Source: Carnegiea gigantea (lineage: Eukaryota > Streptophyta > Magnoliopsida > Caryophyllales > Cactaceae). From it: DNA of 64,000 nucleotides. The notes beneath the pieces are model-generated. The model saw only the letters and a list, made by a program, of their open reading frames with translations, did not search any database and was not told the origin of the DNA. The DNA is taken from contig JAKOGI010000023.1 of assembly GCA_029747015.1 (NCBI GenBank), positions 736,501-800,500 of the forward strand, read 5' to 3'. The first letter of the stretch is position 1; every line of letters starts with the position of its first letter. Below are positions 1 through 10,095 of the stretch, piece after piece. A program made the translations under genes and the position numbers.

Positions 1-57
1 TCCCCAGACCCCGTGAAAGCGGGACCCACACAGGGAGTTGTTGTTGTTGTTGTTGTA
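1..57 (+). mobile_element. SINE 3' end (Au/TS-like) with TTG-repeat tail
   Basis: The window opens with a GC-rich hairpin-like segment, CCCCAGACCCCGTGAAAGCG, followed by GGGACCCACACAGGGAG and then (TTG)6. A conserved GACCCCG...CGGGA block ending in a simple TTG tail is typical of tRNA-derived plant SINEs. The Pol III A and B boxes would lie upstream, outside the window, so only the 3' end is seen. A chance GC-rich patch beside a TTG microsatellite is the alternative. Confidence 0.5.
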
Positions 58-1020
58 AGTTTGATAGTACAGACTGTTCAAGTCAGTGGATACATACAAC
101 TTTGAGCTTATATTTCCTCATATTATGGGTATCATTTTGTGTATTTCTTGGATCCAATTGGCAATTACTTCAATATGCTTCATTAATTATAGATATTTTC
201 TTATGTAACTCACGAATTTCATCTAAGTGAGCTATATGGGGGGTTCTTGATGTAATATCCCTTGAATTATAGGATTTTGGAGAGGCTTGTTCTATGGTAC
301 ATAAGTTTTGAAACCATTAATTATCGACGATTCCATACAAGAGAAAGCAAGGACACATTAGAGAAACATTTTGCTTCAATCCATCTTCAATTGCCCAAAC
401 TCTTACAAGCAGTCCATTGATTCCACCTCCATTTGTGAAGTAGACATTACTCTTGAAAATATTTCACTGCACCTTTTGGTAACATACCATCTGCCATTGT
501 CCTTGTTGGAATACCAACTGTTAGATACTCCTTGCTTTGACCAGAGGCTCAGTCTTCGTGTCTTCATTGCATCTCCCCATCCAGTTGCATCATCATTCAC
601 TCTCAGGTCATATCTTCATCAGTTCTGATCACTTTTTCTTTTTTCTAAGAGCCCAATTGTTACTAGTAGCTGGGTATGATTGGGATTGCATCCATGTCAA
701 TAGATGATAATTTTGTTACATCTTGACTATGCTTTTTATAGGGATGATTGTTGTCCAACTTGTGGAATACATTGCTAAGGGAAACGCGATGTGCCTACCT
801 TTTTGGCTGATTCAATCGTAGTTTCCTACAGTAGATTACTTGTATAAAGCTAAAGTTTGTTAATCAAAATCTTTGCCACGTAATTGGATTACGTTAGTGA
901 GAAGTTTTGATGGGTTACTACCCTTGGACAAACACCCTCAGCCGATTCAGACTACAGAACTCTAGAGTGAGAAGTTTAAGATTTCTCCTGATCTCTTCCC
1001 CATGAGTTAGCTAACAATGT
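58..1020. other. Unassigned sequence left of element A1
   Basis: This stretch has no retroelement motif I recognise. It holds one protein-like frame on the minus strand (403-600, listed separately). I looked for the end of an A-family 5' LTR followed by a tRNA-Met primer-binding site and did not find it, so the left part of element A1 is missing or unrecognisable here. Confidence 0.5.
403..600 (-). other. Possible terminal exon or gene fragment, function unknown
   Basis: A 65-codon minus-strand frame has protein-like composition. It is rich in Trp, Cys, Arg and Lys, with a WYSNKDNGRWYVTKRC segment near its middle, and ends in a normal stop. It has no similarity to the retroelement domains elsewhere in the window. 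Upstream in-frame stops appear within 25 bases of the first Met, so the frame is either the last exon of a gene whose other exons are elsewhere, a pseudogene piece, or chance. I do not recognise the family. Confidence 0.22.
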
Positions 1021-1029
1021 TGGGGATCC

Positions 1030-1390
1030 CAATTACTGGTCGACCTTAATAGCTGAGCTAATGAAACGAATTCCGCCAGCATCTATTGACATCCCTTTTA
1101 TGGATGATGAATTGGTAGATAGGGCAGCCCGACATAACCCTAAAGTCTACAATGGAAAGTATGACCCAGTGGAACTTAACGAATGGATTTGAGGAATGGA
1201 GAAAATTTTCGCTGTAGTGGAGGTTCCAGGGGATAAAAAGGTGAACATTGAAACGTTTTATCTAACCTATGAAACTGATATTTGGTGGAACACTGTTAAG
1301 AATAGGCTCTTAAGGTCTGACTTCATTTAGAGGAAATTTGTGGAAGAACTAAATACACTGCTCCAGATTGCCAAATGGGAACTAACAAAT
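1030..1390 (+). pseudogene. gag fragment of A1
   Basis: The translation shows a gypsy gag core: a YNGKYDPVELNEWI-type segment, a stop where Tyr/Trp would be expected, then GMEKIFAVVEVPGDKKV and a TDIWWNTVKNRL stretch. This matches the retrotransposon gag domain, in which the capsid-like region packages element RNA. Two in-frame stops are visible (about 1190 and 1328) and the region is short for a gag of 300 or more residues. No CCHC zinc knuckle is seen before the protease, so the 3' part of gag is lost. Confidence 0.75.
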
Positions 1391-1561
1391 ACACGTGGTG
1401 TGGTAGCCCAGAGCACCTTATTGCTGCCTGTTCCCGAAGACTGAAGGTTGTAGACAAGGACTCTCACCTTCAAATCCCGTAAATGTAGGAAGCACTCACG
1501 TGTTAAGCAAGAAGAAAGCTGTCATCCCTGGTACGATAGTTATTGGAGCTCTCTTTTAATT

Positions 1562-1927
1562 TCGAAACCATTTTGTTCATTGGTTGATTCAGTTGTCACT
1601 CATTCGTTTATATTCACACGATCTTCCATGCAAGTAAACCTTGAGAATAGGGAGGTAGAAACTAATTATGGAATCAAGTTATCTAATGACTCTAGAGTTG
1701 AGTGTTCTATCTCTTATAAATTTATTTCAATTACTATTAGTGGGATAGTTTTTCCTGGAGTTCTGATTCTATTTGACTCATCAGATTTTGATATCATTTT
1801 GAAAATAAGCTGGTTGTGCACTTATGGGGTCAAGATAGGTTGTGATGACCCTATGATTATTTCAAGACATGAACAAGGGAAAGAACTATGTTTCATGGGC
1901 AAAGAGGGGAAAAATCTTGTCCTCTAA
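1562..1927 (+). pseudogene. Retropepsin (aspartic protease) fragment of A1
   Basis: The frame contains the retropepsin landmarks in order: LVDSVVTHSFI near the start, where the family has a D-S/T-G-A-T-H-S-F active-site loop, and later SSDFDIILKISWLCTYGVKI, equivalent to the flap-distal DFDVILGMDWL motif. The protease would cleave the Gag-Pol polyprotein. The active-site Gly and the following Ala are both replaced by Val (DSVVT), and the normal Gly-Met before the second motif is Lys-Ile-Ser. The enzyme is probably dead even though the 115-codon frame is open. Confidence 0.85.
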
Positions 1928-2029
1928 ATTCTATTATGAAAACAAATGAACTCTTATAACAAGGATATATTGTGTATTGGTGTTATGTTATTAACAATCA
2001 ATCTAAGGAAGAACAAGCAGAAGATATCC

Positions 2030-2700
2030 CTATAGTTTGTGAATTTAAAGATGTTTTCCTAAAAAGCTATCTGCATTTCCCCCCTAAGAGAAAGCGACTT
2101 TGAGATTGAATTAATCCTTGGTGCCTAACCTATCTCAAAAACCCCATATCATATGGCCTTAATTAAGCTTAAAGAACTGAAGTTTCAGTTAAAGGAGTTA
2201 TCACAGAAGAGATTTATCAAACTATCCAAGTGTGCCACCGTGGGATGCCCAATTCTATTTATAAAGAAGAAGAATGGAACCTCGAGGTTATGTATTGATT
2301 ACAGGGAGCTGAATAGGATCACCATTAAAAACACATACCCATCGCCCCAAGTAGATGACCTATTTGATCAACTACAGGGAGCAGGAGTATAATCTAAGAT
2401 TAATTTGAGGTCAAGGTACCATCAACTTAGGATTATACCTTAAGACATTCCCAAAACCACGTAAAGGACCATGTTTGTGTCACTATGAATTCATTGTGAT
2501 GCCTTTTGGCCTAATCAATGGCCCTGCGGCCTTTATGGATCTTATGAATAGAGTTTCATACCCTATTTAAATAAGTTTGTGGGGGTGTATATAAAAGACA
2601 TTTTGAATTACTCCAAGGATAAAGATAAGCATATTGTTCATTTGAGACAGTGTTGCAGACCTTTAAGGGACGTCAATTACATAGCAACTACAAAAAGCAT
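2030..2700 (+). pseudogene. Reverse transcriptase fragment of A1
   Basis: The finger/palm motifs are clear. An open frame at 2153-2392 reads through a [20 protein letters not shown] block and [14 protein letters not shown] to FDQLQGAGV, the usual gypsy RT start. Stops and shifts follow. The next motif ([16 protein letters not shown], 2399-2435) and a VYIKDILNYSKDKDKH segment at about 2587-2635 are still readable. The second segment is the catalytic YxDD box, and its first Asp has become Lys (YIKD), which would abolish polymerase activity. The frame before 2153 contains the VCEFKDVF linker between protease and RT. Confidence 0.85.
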
Positions 2701-2739
2701 GAGTACTGATTAGAAGCAATGGTATTTATGGAGCACATG

Positions 2740-3260
2740 GCTTCAAAGGAAGAGATTAAGGTTGATTTGCACAAGCTGAAAGCGGTTACAAAGTGCCCAG
2801 CACCCACTAATACACTAAGCCTAGAAACTGTTTGAGTTTAGCAGGGAATTGTCTACTTCAGAGAGGATTTGTCAAATATTATCTTCCCTGACCAATTTGT
2901 TGATGCAAGCTACAAAGTTAGCAAGAAGATAAAGTGGTGGCTTATGCCTTCTAACAGGTCAAGTCCTATGAGAAGAATTACCCTACCCATTTCTCTAGTT
3001 TTTGCATTGAAAATTTAGCGACGTTACTTATATGGGGTACCATGCAAGAATCAATACTAACTACCAAAGCTTCAAGTACATCTTCACGCAGAAGAAGCTC
3101 CATCAGTTGTGGTAGATCTAATGTTAACCAAGAAAGGGAATATTACGGCAGACGCCCTAAATAAGAAGGCACAACATACCTTGAACACTGTAGTGATTAC
3201 GCAACTGAATCTCATAAGAAAGTTTGAGGTCTTGGACATTTAACTAGTGTTGAACAGAAA
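2740..3260 (+). pseudogene. RNase H and connection region of A1
   Basis: Fragments of the RT thumb and RNase H appear in several frames: a KLKAVTKCPAPTN segment (normally a VxAITEWPxPTN motif), a FALKI.RRYLYGVPC stretch, and the end motif GNITADALNKKAQHTLNT (normally [13 protein letters not shown]). The latter is followed by VNVQLPTLTLQPSLMEEIRA, the normal linker to integrase. The order is preserved but in-frame stops occur every 30-50 codons and parts are missing. Confidence 0.75.
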
Positions 3261-3383
3261 GGTGAATGTTCAATTGCCGACGCTTACCTTACAGCCCTCC
3301 CTGATGGAGGAAATTAGAGCGAATCAGGATAATGATCCTGAGCTAAAAAGAATAAAGTAGAATCTTTAGAAAGAGATTTAATT

Positions 3384-3671
3384 TCAATAGATTTTGTCAT
3401 AGGATTCCCTTAGATATAGTGTCTGATAGAGATCAGAGATTTCAAGCTTGTTTTGGCATGCATTCAAGGAGTTTTTGGAACTAGATTGAACTTTAGCAGT
3501 TCTTACCACCCAGAAATGGATGTGCAAGCATCTAACAATACCAATGGATCTAATTCTTCTAAGATGGAGCCCGTGGTACTTCACGACCTACAACCAACAT
3601 TTGCATTTGAAGTAAGTATGGAACTCCCAGTGATCAACGTTGTGATAGCATTAGTAGAGAATCTTACATGA
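3384..3671 (+). pseudogene. Integrase core fragment of A1
   Basis: The catalytic core is compressed by an internal deletion. An IDFVIGFP motif (first catalytic Asp) is followed almost at once by a VSDRDQRF motif (second catalytic Asp), which normally lies about 50 residues further on. A frame change then leads to GTRLNFSSSYHPEMDVQAS. In active members the last motif ends DGQSE and its Glu completes the DDE triad; here Glu is replaced by Ser or lost. The zinc-binding HHCC region upstream is not recognisable. Confidence 0.8.
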
Positions 3672-3689
3672 AGCATCAGGATAAAATGA

Positions 3690-4330
3690 CGATCGACATT
3701 GACAACAAAATCATCTTTCGAGTCATGAAGATCTTCTTCATGATTCAATAAGGTGGCATATCATAGAAGACACTTGAAAACATACCATTGGATCTGACAG
3801 AAAAGCTATATTGATAAAAGAAGGAGACTCCTGAAATTTTGGGTATATGATAAGGTTTTTTTTTTTTTTTTTCCAGAAAGTTTCGCCAACTAAGGGTGTA
3901 AGGGGGTTGAATTGCAAACTCAATTGAGGCCCAGATCTATTGGACCATACAAGTTTATTGAAAGGTTGAATCTCATAGCTGTCTACTAGATTTGCCTATA
4001 TAACTCAGACACATGCATAACGTGTTCTTTACCTCATAACTCAGGCAGTACGTTTCATATCCTGACCCCACCATCATAACCAAATCCATTGTGATCATTG
4101 AGGGTCTTATGTTTCAAGAGCACCCAATCTAGATATTAGATCTCAGGATTCAGCAGTTCAGCATCAAGCAGACATCTTTAATCATATTACTTTGGACAAA
4201 TCATACCTTCTCAGATGCTACTTGAGAAATTGAGGAAGAAATCAAAGCCAAGTGCCCAAACTTATCTGAGTTAACCATGCATGTTTTCATAAATTTCATA
4301 AGCTTCGAGGATGAAACTCTTTAAGGGGGG
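3690..4330 (+). pseudogene. Integrase C-terminus / chromodomain-like tail of A1, with polypurine tract
   Basis: A GPYKFIERLN motif at about 3940 is the start of the integrase C-terminal domain. Near 4180-4330 a frame with TNHTSSDATWEIEEEIKAKC-like residues matches the tail of Tekay-type chromoviruses, where a chromodomain-like module targets insertion to heterochromatin. A T-run of about 17 at 3856 interrupts the region. The coding end runs into the polypurine tract TTAAGGGGGGAAG (4321-4333), the plus-strand primer, directly before the LTR. Confidence 0.7.
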
Positions 4331-4335
4331 AAGAC

Positions 4336-7300
4336 TGTAATAGCCCAACCCTAAATCATGTTTACTTATTTAATTAAGTTGTGTTATTAATTTTTCGCAT
4401 TTAATTATCCCATTTAATCATCCCGGTCGGGAGAATTCAACTTTGGGCCCCATTTTGCAATTCGAGTTTCATTTACCAAAAAATTTTGGAAAAATGGATA
4501 GTAGGCCTCGATAATTATGATTTAAAAGATTACATTATTTTTCATGACATCACATTTAATTTCAAGCTTCGGAATAAAAGTTAAATTGATCCCACCCGGT
4601 TTGATTTTTTTTCCCCCGAATTTGAGCTCATTTAAGCCCAATTTCGGCCCAACAGCTTCCTAACCCATTTGCTTATCTAATTACCATTATTAAGCCTTAA
4701 TTATTATTAGCAAAAGTTGATTTTTTTTGTGCTTAATTCTCAGCTAAGTATATCGGAGTGGTTTTCATCCAAGTAAACACCATATCACAAAATATCAAGC
4801 TTTGCTTCTTCTCCTTTCTCCTCCTCCTACCCCATGGCTAACCCTCCCTGCCACCACTATTCTGGTGGCTCCCGCCACCTCTAGCCACCAGCCGGCCACC
4901 CCATCAACCACCATCCACCACCCGGACACCTCCCACATCAAGCAACACCTCCATATATTCCTTTTGATCAATAAGCAAGGTAAACATCTAGCCTAATCAG
5001 ATTTCATTTTGGAATTTTATGTTAGATTTGATTGTGGATCATTTATCTTGACATAAATAAGAGTTATTTTGTGTTGTAATGGTTGGATTATGCTTGACAG
5101 TAAGTGATGTTTGAAGTTATCCATGATCATGCAAGTTTAGGTGGTCATGATGGATTTTGATTGTTTTAAGTAAGATTTTGTGATCTTTGGTATTGGTAAT
5201 GAATATCAAGATGTTTATGTTGATTTGTATAAGTTACAGAGTGATTTTAATGGGTGGTTATCGCAAGAAAAGCTTGCAAATAAGTGCTGTTATGCTATAA
5301 ACAGACCCAAAAGAGGGGTGACTTTGGGAATGAACTGGTATTTTGTGGGACATGGGAAAATTATGATATTTTGTGTGAAATACCTCAATGAGTTAGCTTT
5401 TAATGGGCTCTGGAATGACTTAATTCCGAGTTGCGTAGACAAAGTTATGGCCACTTTACTGAAGACCGTGCAGAATACATCAAAACTAGGAGCAGTTTTG
5501 AACAGTGGAATTTACGAAAACTTGGTATTGATTGGCTCATTGAAAATTTATATTTTTGGTGTGCAGATAGATCAATGAGTTAGCTTTCACATGCTTTTTG
5601 AGCCACCTAAATCCGAGTTCTGTGGAAAAAGTTATGGTCGTTTTGGTACGACTGCGCAGATTGGACTGAAATTGTGCACGTCTGTGTTTTACCCTAATTT
5701 TAGGGATCTTACTATGTGAATCATGCTTTGTGTCCTAAATAAAAGTTTTGGTGGATATTAGGAGCTTTTCATATTGGGGTTTTACATCTTATTTGGAGGT
5801 CGGAAGTGAAAGACATGGATTTTCTAATGCAGACCATCAGACGGTAATATGAGTAAATTCAGAAATCGTGACATTTGAAAATATTTTCAGAAGTTTTTAT
5901 ATAATTATGGGTATTGCAAGGAAATTACAAAGTATAGTAAGTTAAACAAGTGTGATTATGTATAGAAGCTTGCTTGGGTTGAAAACCAAGTTAAATGAAC
6001 ATGAAAATGAAATTTGGGAAGCGAGCAAAGTAATGACTCAAAATCAGTGTCCATCGAACCAAGCTGGTGTTATTTGAGCTTTTATAACCCCCACAATACC
6101 TCTCCTAACATTAAGCCTTTATTATCCATTTCAGAAGCATTACACTTTCCATTATCCATTTCGATAATATTAGAAATTCATATTTCATTTACATCAATTA
6201 AGATCTTTTCATTATCATCTCAATCTTTTCAATTTGGTCTATTTTATTTCAGTTTGTCATATCTCAAGTTCAATAACCCTAATTGATTTATTTTTCAAAT
6301 CATTTTGCTGTAACTTATCTTATATTGACTTGTTGGAATTGTGGAAGCTTTTTAATTAATCAATTTCAATTACAATGGGAGTAAATAGTGTTTACTAACT
6401 GCATTTATCTATAATTATATTTCTTTAGCAGAATCAGGGCCTAGTCTATCGTTTCCATTGTGCATAAGTATTATCAAGTGAACTATCATTTTAAAGACTT
6501 TAGGTACGTCCATTGCCTATATCTTTAGAAATAAGAGTTCATTTATCAAAGTATCATGTTTGGTAAGTACATCAATGAATCCGTTTACACAATGATTTAC
6601 TAGTTAATTAGTGACCCTGTTAGTTATCATCTACAGGGCATTCGCCCTTTAGTTACCCGCGGCTTCAGGCCAGGTCCCCGATTGGCTTGGCAGGTGTACA
6701 CCTATCCATAGATCATAACAGTATCAAGGGGTTCACTATCAGATAATAATTAGTAATAAAGTTTTATATTCATCTCATTCCCTATTTTAACCTTTGATGA
6801 ATTGCAAAGCGGGCCCAATTAGTATTTCAATGATCATCTAACAATTCAAGAATGCATGTACTGAGCTTCGGGTCATAGTTCGAAATGTTTTTCATATTTT
6901 GTTTTAGGCAATGCTTAGAGAATTGCCCTCATCCTAGCAAAGCAGCGGAAGGTAATAAGTTGAGCTAGGAAATCTGTATGAATCAGCGGTGATATAGTAT
7001 ATGCATACTTTAAAGCTGTATTTTGAATTCTTCAGTGTACGAGGATGTAGATTACATGGTGAATTATCTTACTATAGTTTATAAACCTTACATTAGTTAA
7101 CACTTGATTGTGAATGGATGATCATGTGTGAATGTGTATGGTTGAGGTTATGCTTAACTGTGTTATTCCAGGGCACAGACTTCAAGCGTTGTCCTTTGGG
7201 ATGGTGGTAACGCCCCTATCATTGGATTTATCAGATTACAATTGAGTGATTTATTAAGGAGAATATAAACAGTGAAACATGTTTAATTTGGGGCGTTACA
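4336..7300 (+). repeat. A1 3' LTR (about 2.97 kb)
   Basis: It starts TGTAATAGCCCAACCC directly after the polypurine tract and ends GGGGCGTTACA, so the outer bases form the usual short inverted repeat (TGTAAy...rTTACA). It aligns along its length with the LTRs at 34507-37458, 30979-33628 and, in reverse, 41213-44215 and 49103-51506. Open frames inside it (for example 5180-5578) are not conserved among the copies and I treat them as chance. Part of the region 5345-5690 looks duplicated relative to the other copies. Confidence 0.85.
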
Positions 7301-7309
7301 TGATACCAC

Positions 7310-8095
7310 TCACAGAACGAACTGATATAACTTAATATGTGCCTCGTTCGTTGGAACCAGTAGAAGACGATCATGTTTGGATGTGCATTTTTGTCGAATA
7401 CGAGGATGGATCATTTCAGTGGTTGTTTGATGTATTTTAGAAATCTATGTGTGGGAAGTGCCCTATTAGCATTTTTACAAACCAAGACCAAGCGATGTGT
7501 AATGTTATTGAAAAGGTGACGTTACCTATAACTAAGAGATTAGAAGGTGTATGACTTCTGTACAAAAGAAGGACTAACAACATATGGAAATTTTTCTAGG
7601 TATTATACGTGAATAGATTGTGTCTATAACATCTGTAAAAAAAATGCTATTTCTCATTTTGGTACACTAAAAAGTGATCGGTCATTCAAGAAAAGCTTAG
7701 AGAATTGCTTAAGTGGAAGTATTACTGAATAAGAGTTTATGACTCCTGGGATAATATGATTACTAATTATGCCCTTCACAATGACCCACGGTTTGATTGT
7801 TTTATAAATTAAAGGGCAAACGGTCACTTGCATTCAATAAGGATTTTTTTTCCATCTGGAATATTATCGTCATATGAAGCGAGAGTGACAATAATGCAAG
7901 TGGATTTAAGGAAGCTAAAACCACGAGTTTAATGAAATTTTATTGTATCTTTAATGGAGAAGTACTAGAGAAGTACAAAAAAAATATGATGAATTTCAAT
8001 GTTCGATATCTAGCCCTTATTTTGTGTACTCTATGACTGGATTACTAAAACATGCATTATAAGTAGACACTTTTGGACTTTGTTTCACATATATA
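7310..8095 (+). pseudogene. FAR1/FRS-like (MULE-type) transposase fragment
   Basis: Reading + in shifting frames gives the middle of a FAR1-RELATED-SEQUENCE protein, the plant family derived from Mutator-like transposases. The pieces are a VWMCIFVEYEDGSFQWLFDV segment (family: GCALL.DET.ESF.WLF), KCPISIFTNQDQAMCNVIEK (family: PKTIITDQDxAMxxAI), a SHFGTLKSDRSFKKSLENCL stretch, a TKYALHNDPRFD-like stretch, a SESDNNASGFKEAKTTSLMK segment, and a GLLKHA piece near 8035. This covers the catalytic core and the following linker. The N-terminal FAR1 DNA-binding domain and the C-terminal SWIM zinc finger are not seen. Stops and frameshifts are frequent. The fragment begins about 10 bases after the A1 LTR end, so its N-terminal half was removed or displaced there. 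Confidence 0.75.
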
Positions 8096-9640
8096 TAGCA
8101 TGACTTGTAGAACACCCATAAGGATGTAAATGAACATTTTAGGCACACCAATATGAATAATATTATTACTAATGGGTGACCAAATATATAGCAATTATAT
8201 GATAACAATTAGGTTGACTATCTAATTTTCAATATGACTATAAAGTACCTAGCTAGTGAGATCACTATTTTGTGGCCGTCATATGACTACTGGTAGTACT
8301 CTCATAGTTTTCTATTAGCTGAGTCCTTAGGTCGTGAAGTCTCCTCCACATTCATTCCATGGATTTCTTGCCAGATAAAATATACCATGTACATAATCAA
8401 AAGTAATGACAAACTTCTTCCCAGGGATACAATGAACATTCTACTATGTGGGTTGAACTTACTGATCAACCATCACATCATCCCTATGGAGGTTTCTATT
8501 AAGGATGTCTGGCACTATCCTCCAACTCAATTGATTCAATCTCCTATCTATGCTCATTAGTGACAGTCTTGATGAACTTTGCTAATGCAGCCAACTTGCA
8601 TCTAGTTTCTAACTTCCACTTCCGTTTACTGCCATTTTTAGTTTTGTTAGTTTCAATCCTTCGTTCTTGCTAATTGTCCGCACAATGACCACAATTGCTT
8701 TTTTTTTTTAAAAAAAAAAATAGATCATTGTAAGTAATTTACTCGAGATAACTTTGAAAAAGTACTTGATGATAACTAATACTAACGTATGATAACTACC
8801 AGTAATTTATCCAAGATAACTTCAACTAAATAGTATTGACTTATCATATGGTACCCAGGATAGCTTAAATAGGCAATTTATGATAATTGATAGTAAATTT
8901 TGCCAATCATATGGTCACTAAATAAGTGACTTATGATGATGCAAATTAAACTAAATATGACTATATGCCGAACATAAGATCACTAAAAAAAAGTTATAAC
9001 ATTTGACTAAACATGGCAATATTGACCTAGTATGCTCTTACCTAAGAAACATAAACCTAGCATAATAACATGATAACATCATCTTAAACAAAAATCCCTT
9101 CTTAAAAATAACCCTTCCCAACCCACAAGCCATTACCCAAAAAACATAAACCCAACAATAATGGCTAATTCCTTAACAAGGATGACTAATATGAAACAGA
9201 CATGCTTAACACAATATTCAAACACTTGATACCTATCTACGATTGACCACTATTGTAATTTCCACTAGTTATGGTCTCAACCATCTTATTCCCCCCCTCT
9301 TTCCACTCTTATTTTTATTAGTTCTAGCTATTCCATGTTGCTCAATGTCAAAAGTGAACATCATTGCTAATAAAAATGAAGACATAATACAAATATTTTA
9401 TAGTGCAAAAGCAATGCCTTAATAGCAAAAAGTACCTTATGCTCTCTCCACTAAGTCTTGTGTGATACATGTATTTTAATGGTGACTTTGAATAACACTA
9501 GGCAACACTAATAGTTTATTTAGGACTAATTATAGGAAAAATTACCCATAGATTAGTTGTTAGTCACCCCTAAATTAAAAATCAACCTAAGATATGTTAG
9601 TAGTCACCTAGAAACCTTCAAAAGATCAGCCCTAAAAAGG
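8096..9640. other. Unassigned AT-rich sequence
   Basis: No coding motif or LTR end is recognisable. Visible structure is limited to a 20-base homopolymer junction (oligo-T then oligo-A, 8699-8720) and AT-rich DNA with many TGATAACT-like words between 8740 and 8900. It may hold the decayed 3' end of the transposase element or the 5' part of the B1 LTR, but I cannot show either. Confidence 0.4.
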
Positions 9641-9684
9641 AGAGTATGTATGTATATAAACATATATGTATTTGTATATGTACA

Positions 9685-9734
<50 letters not shown>

Positions 9735-9815
9735 CACACATACATACATACGTGTATGTATGTATGTATGTATATATGTATGTATACATGCATTTGTATC
9801 TATCTCTATATCTAT

Positions 9816-9860
<45 letters not shown>
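9640..9860. repeat. Compound microsatellite with two long (TG)n runs
   Basis: Two TG runs, 9687-9731 (about 22 units) and 9819-9860 (about 21 units), flank a block of TATG/ACAT and CTAT repeats. In copy B2 the corresponding LTR position (about 17009-17030) has only a short TGTGTATATATATGTATG segment. The tract therefore appears to have grown from that seed within a B-type LTR. Frames across it translate to Cys/Val or His/Thr runs and are not genes. Confidence 0.9.
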
Positions 9861-9861
<1 letters not shown>

Positions 9862-9864
9862 CGA

Positions 9865-10095
9865 CATTCATGAATTAAATGATGTAATGCAATGTGTTCA
9901 TAAGTTATTGAGTATATGTAAGTTAATTATTATAGTTCATGTAATCTATATTGACTAGTTGTAGCTCTGAATGACTATGTGGACCAATCATCTGAATAGC
10001 CAATCGTTTTGTTAGTTGGAGTTGAGGTTTGTTTATAGGATGTAAGCCCAGTGCTGTCAGCGTGTGATCCGTTGACCTGTATCCTATGTGGAATC
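9865..10095 (+). repeat. B1 5' LTR remnant (3' part only)
   Basis: Sequence from GAATTAAATGATGTAATGC to about 10090 matches the B2 5' LTR at 17034-17245, including the words CTCTGAATG.CTATGTGG and a GATGTAAGCCCAGTGCT/GATCCGTTGA block. The expected LTR end (GGGGTGTTACA) and a primer site do not follow, so the remnant is truncated on both sides. Confidence 0.65.

Larger units (their letters stand above)
1020..7300 (+). mobile_element. A1: decayed Ty3/gypsy chromovirus (Tekay-like), 5' LTR not seen
   Basis: The order gag - protease - RT - RNase H - integrase - chromodomain-like tail - polypurine tract - LTR is that of a Ty3/gypsy element. The C-terminal VKVLWTNH-type motif, a 3 kb LTR with TGTAATAGCC...GCGTTACA ends and the tRNA-Met primer site of the related copy A2 all fit the Tekay/Del type of chromovirus. 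The internal part is only about 3.3 kb, so large pieces of gag and pol are deleted. Stops and frameshifts occur in every domain. No 5' LTR is visible in the window. The family recurs as A2 (minus) and A3/A4 (plus). Confidence 0.85.

Noticed and set aside
5180..5578. 132-codon open frame
   Set aside because: It lies inside the A1 LTR, is not kept in the other LTR copies and partly reflects a local duplication.
9687..9860. CRISPR-like array
   Set aside because: Simple dinucleotide repeats without spacers in a plant genome.
9557..9958. Overlapping Cys/Val- and His/Thr-rich open frames on both strands
   Set aside because: They are translations of the (TG)n and TATG repeats; no start context or family resemblance.
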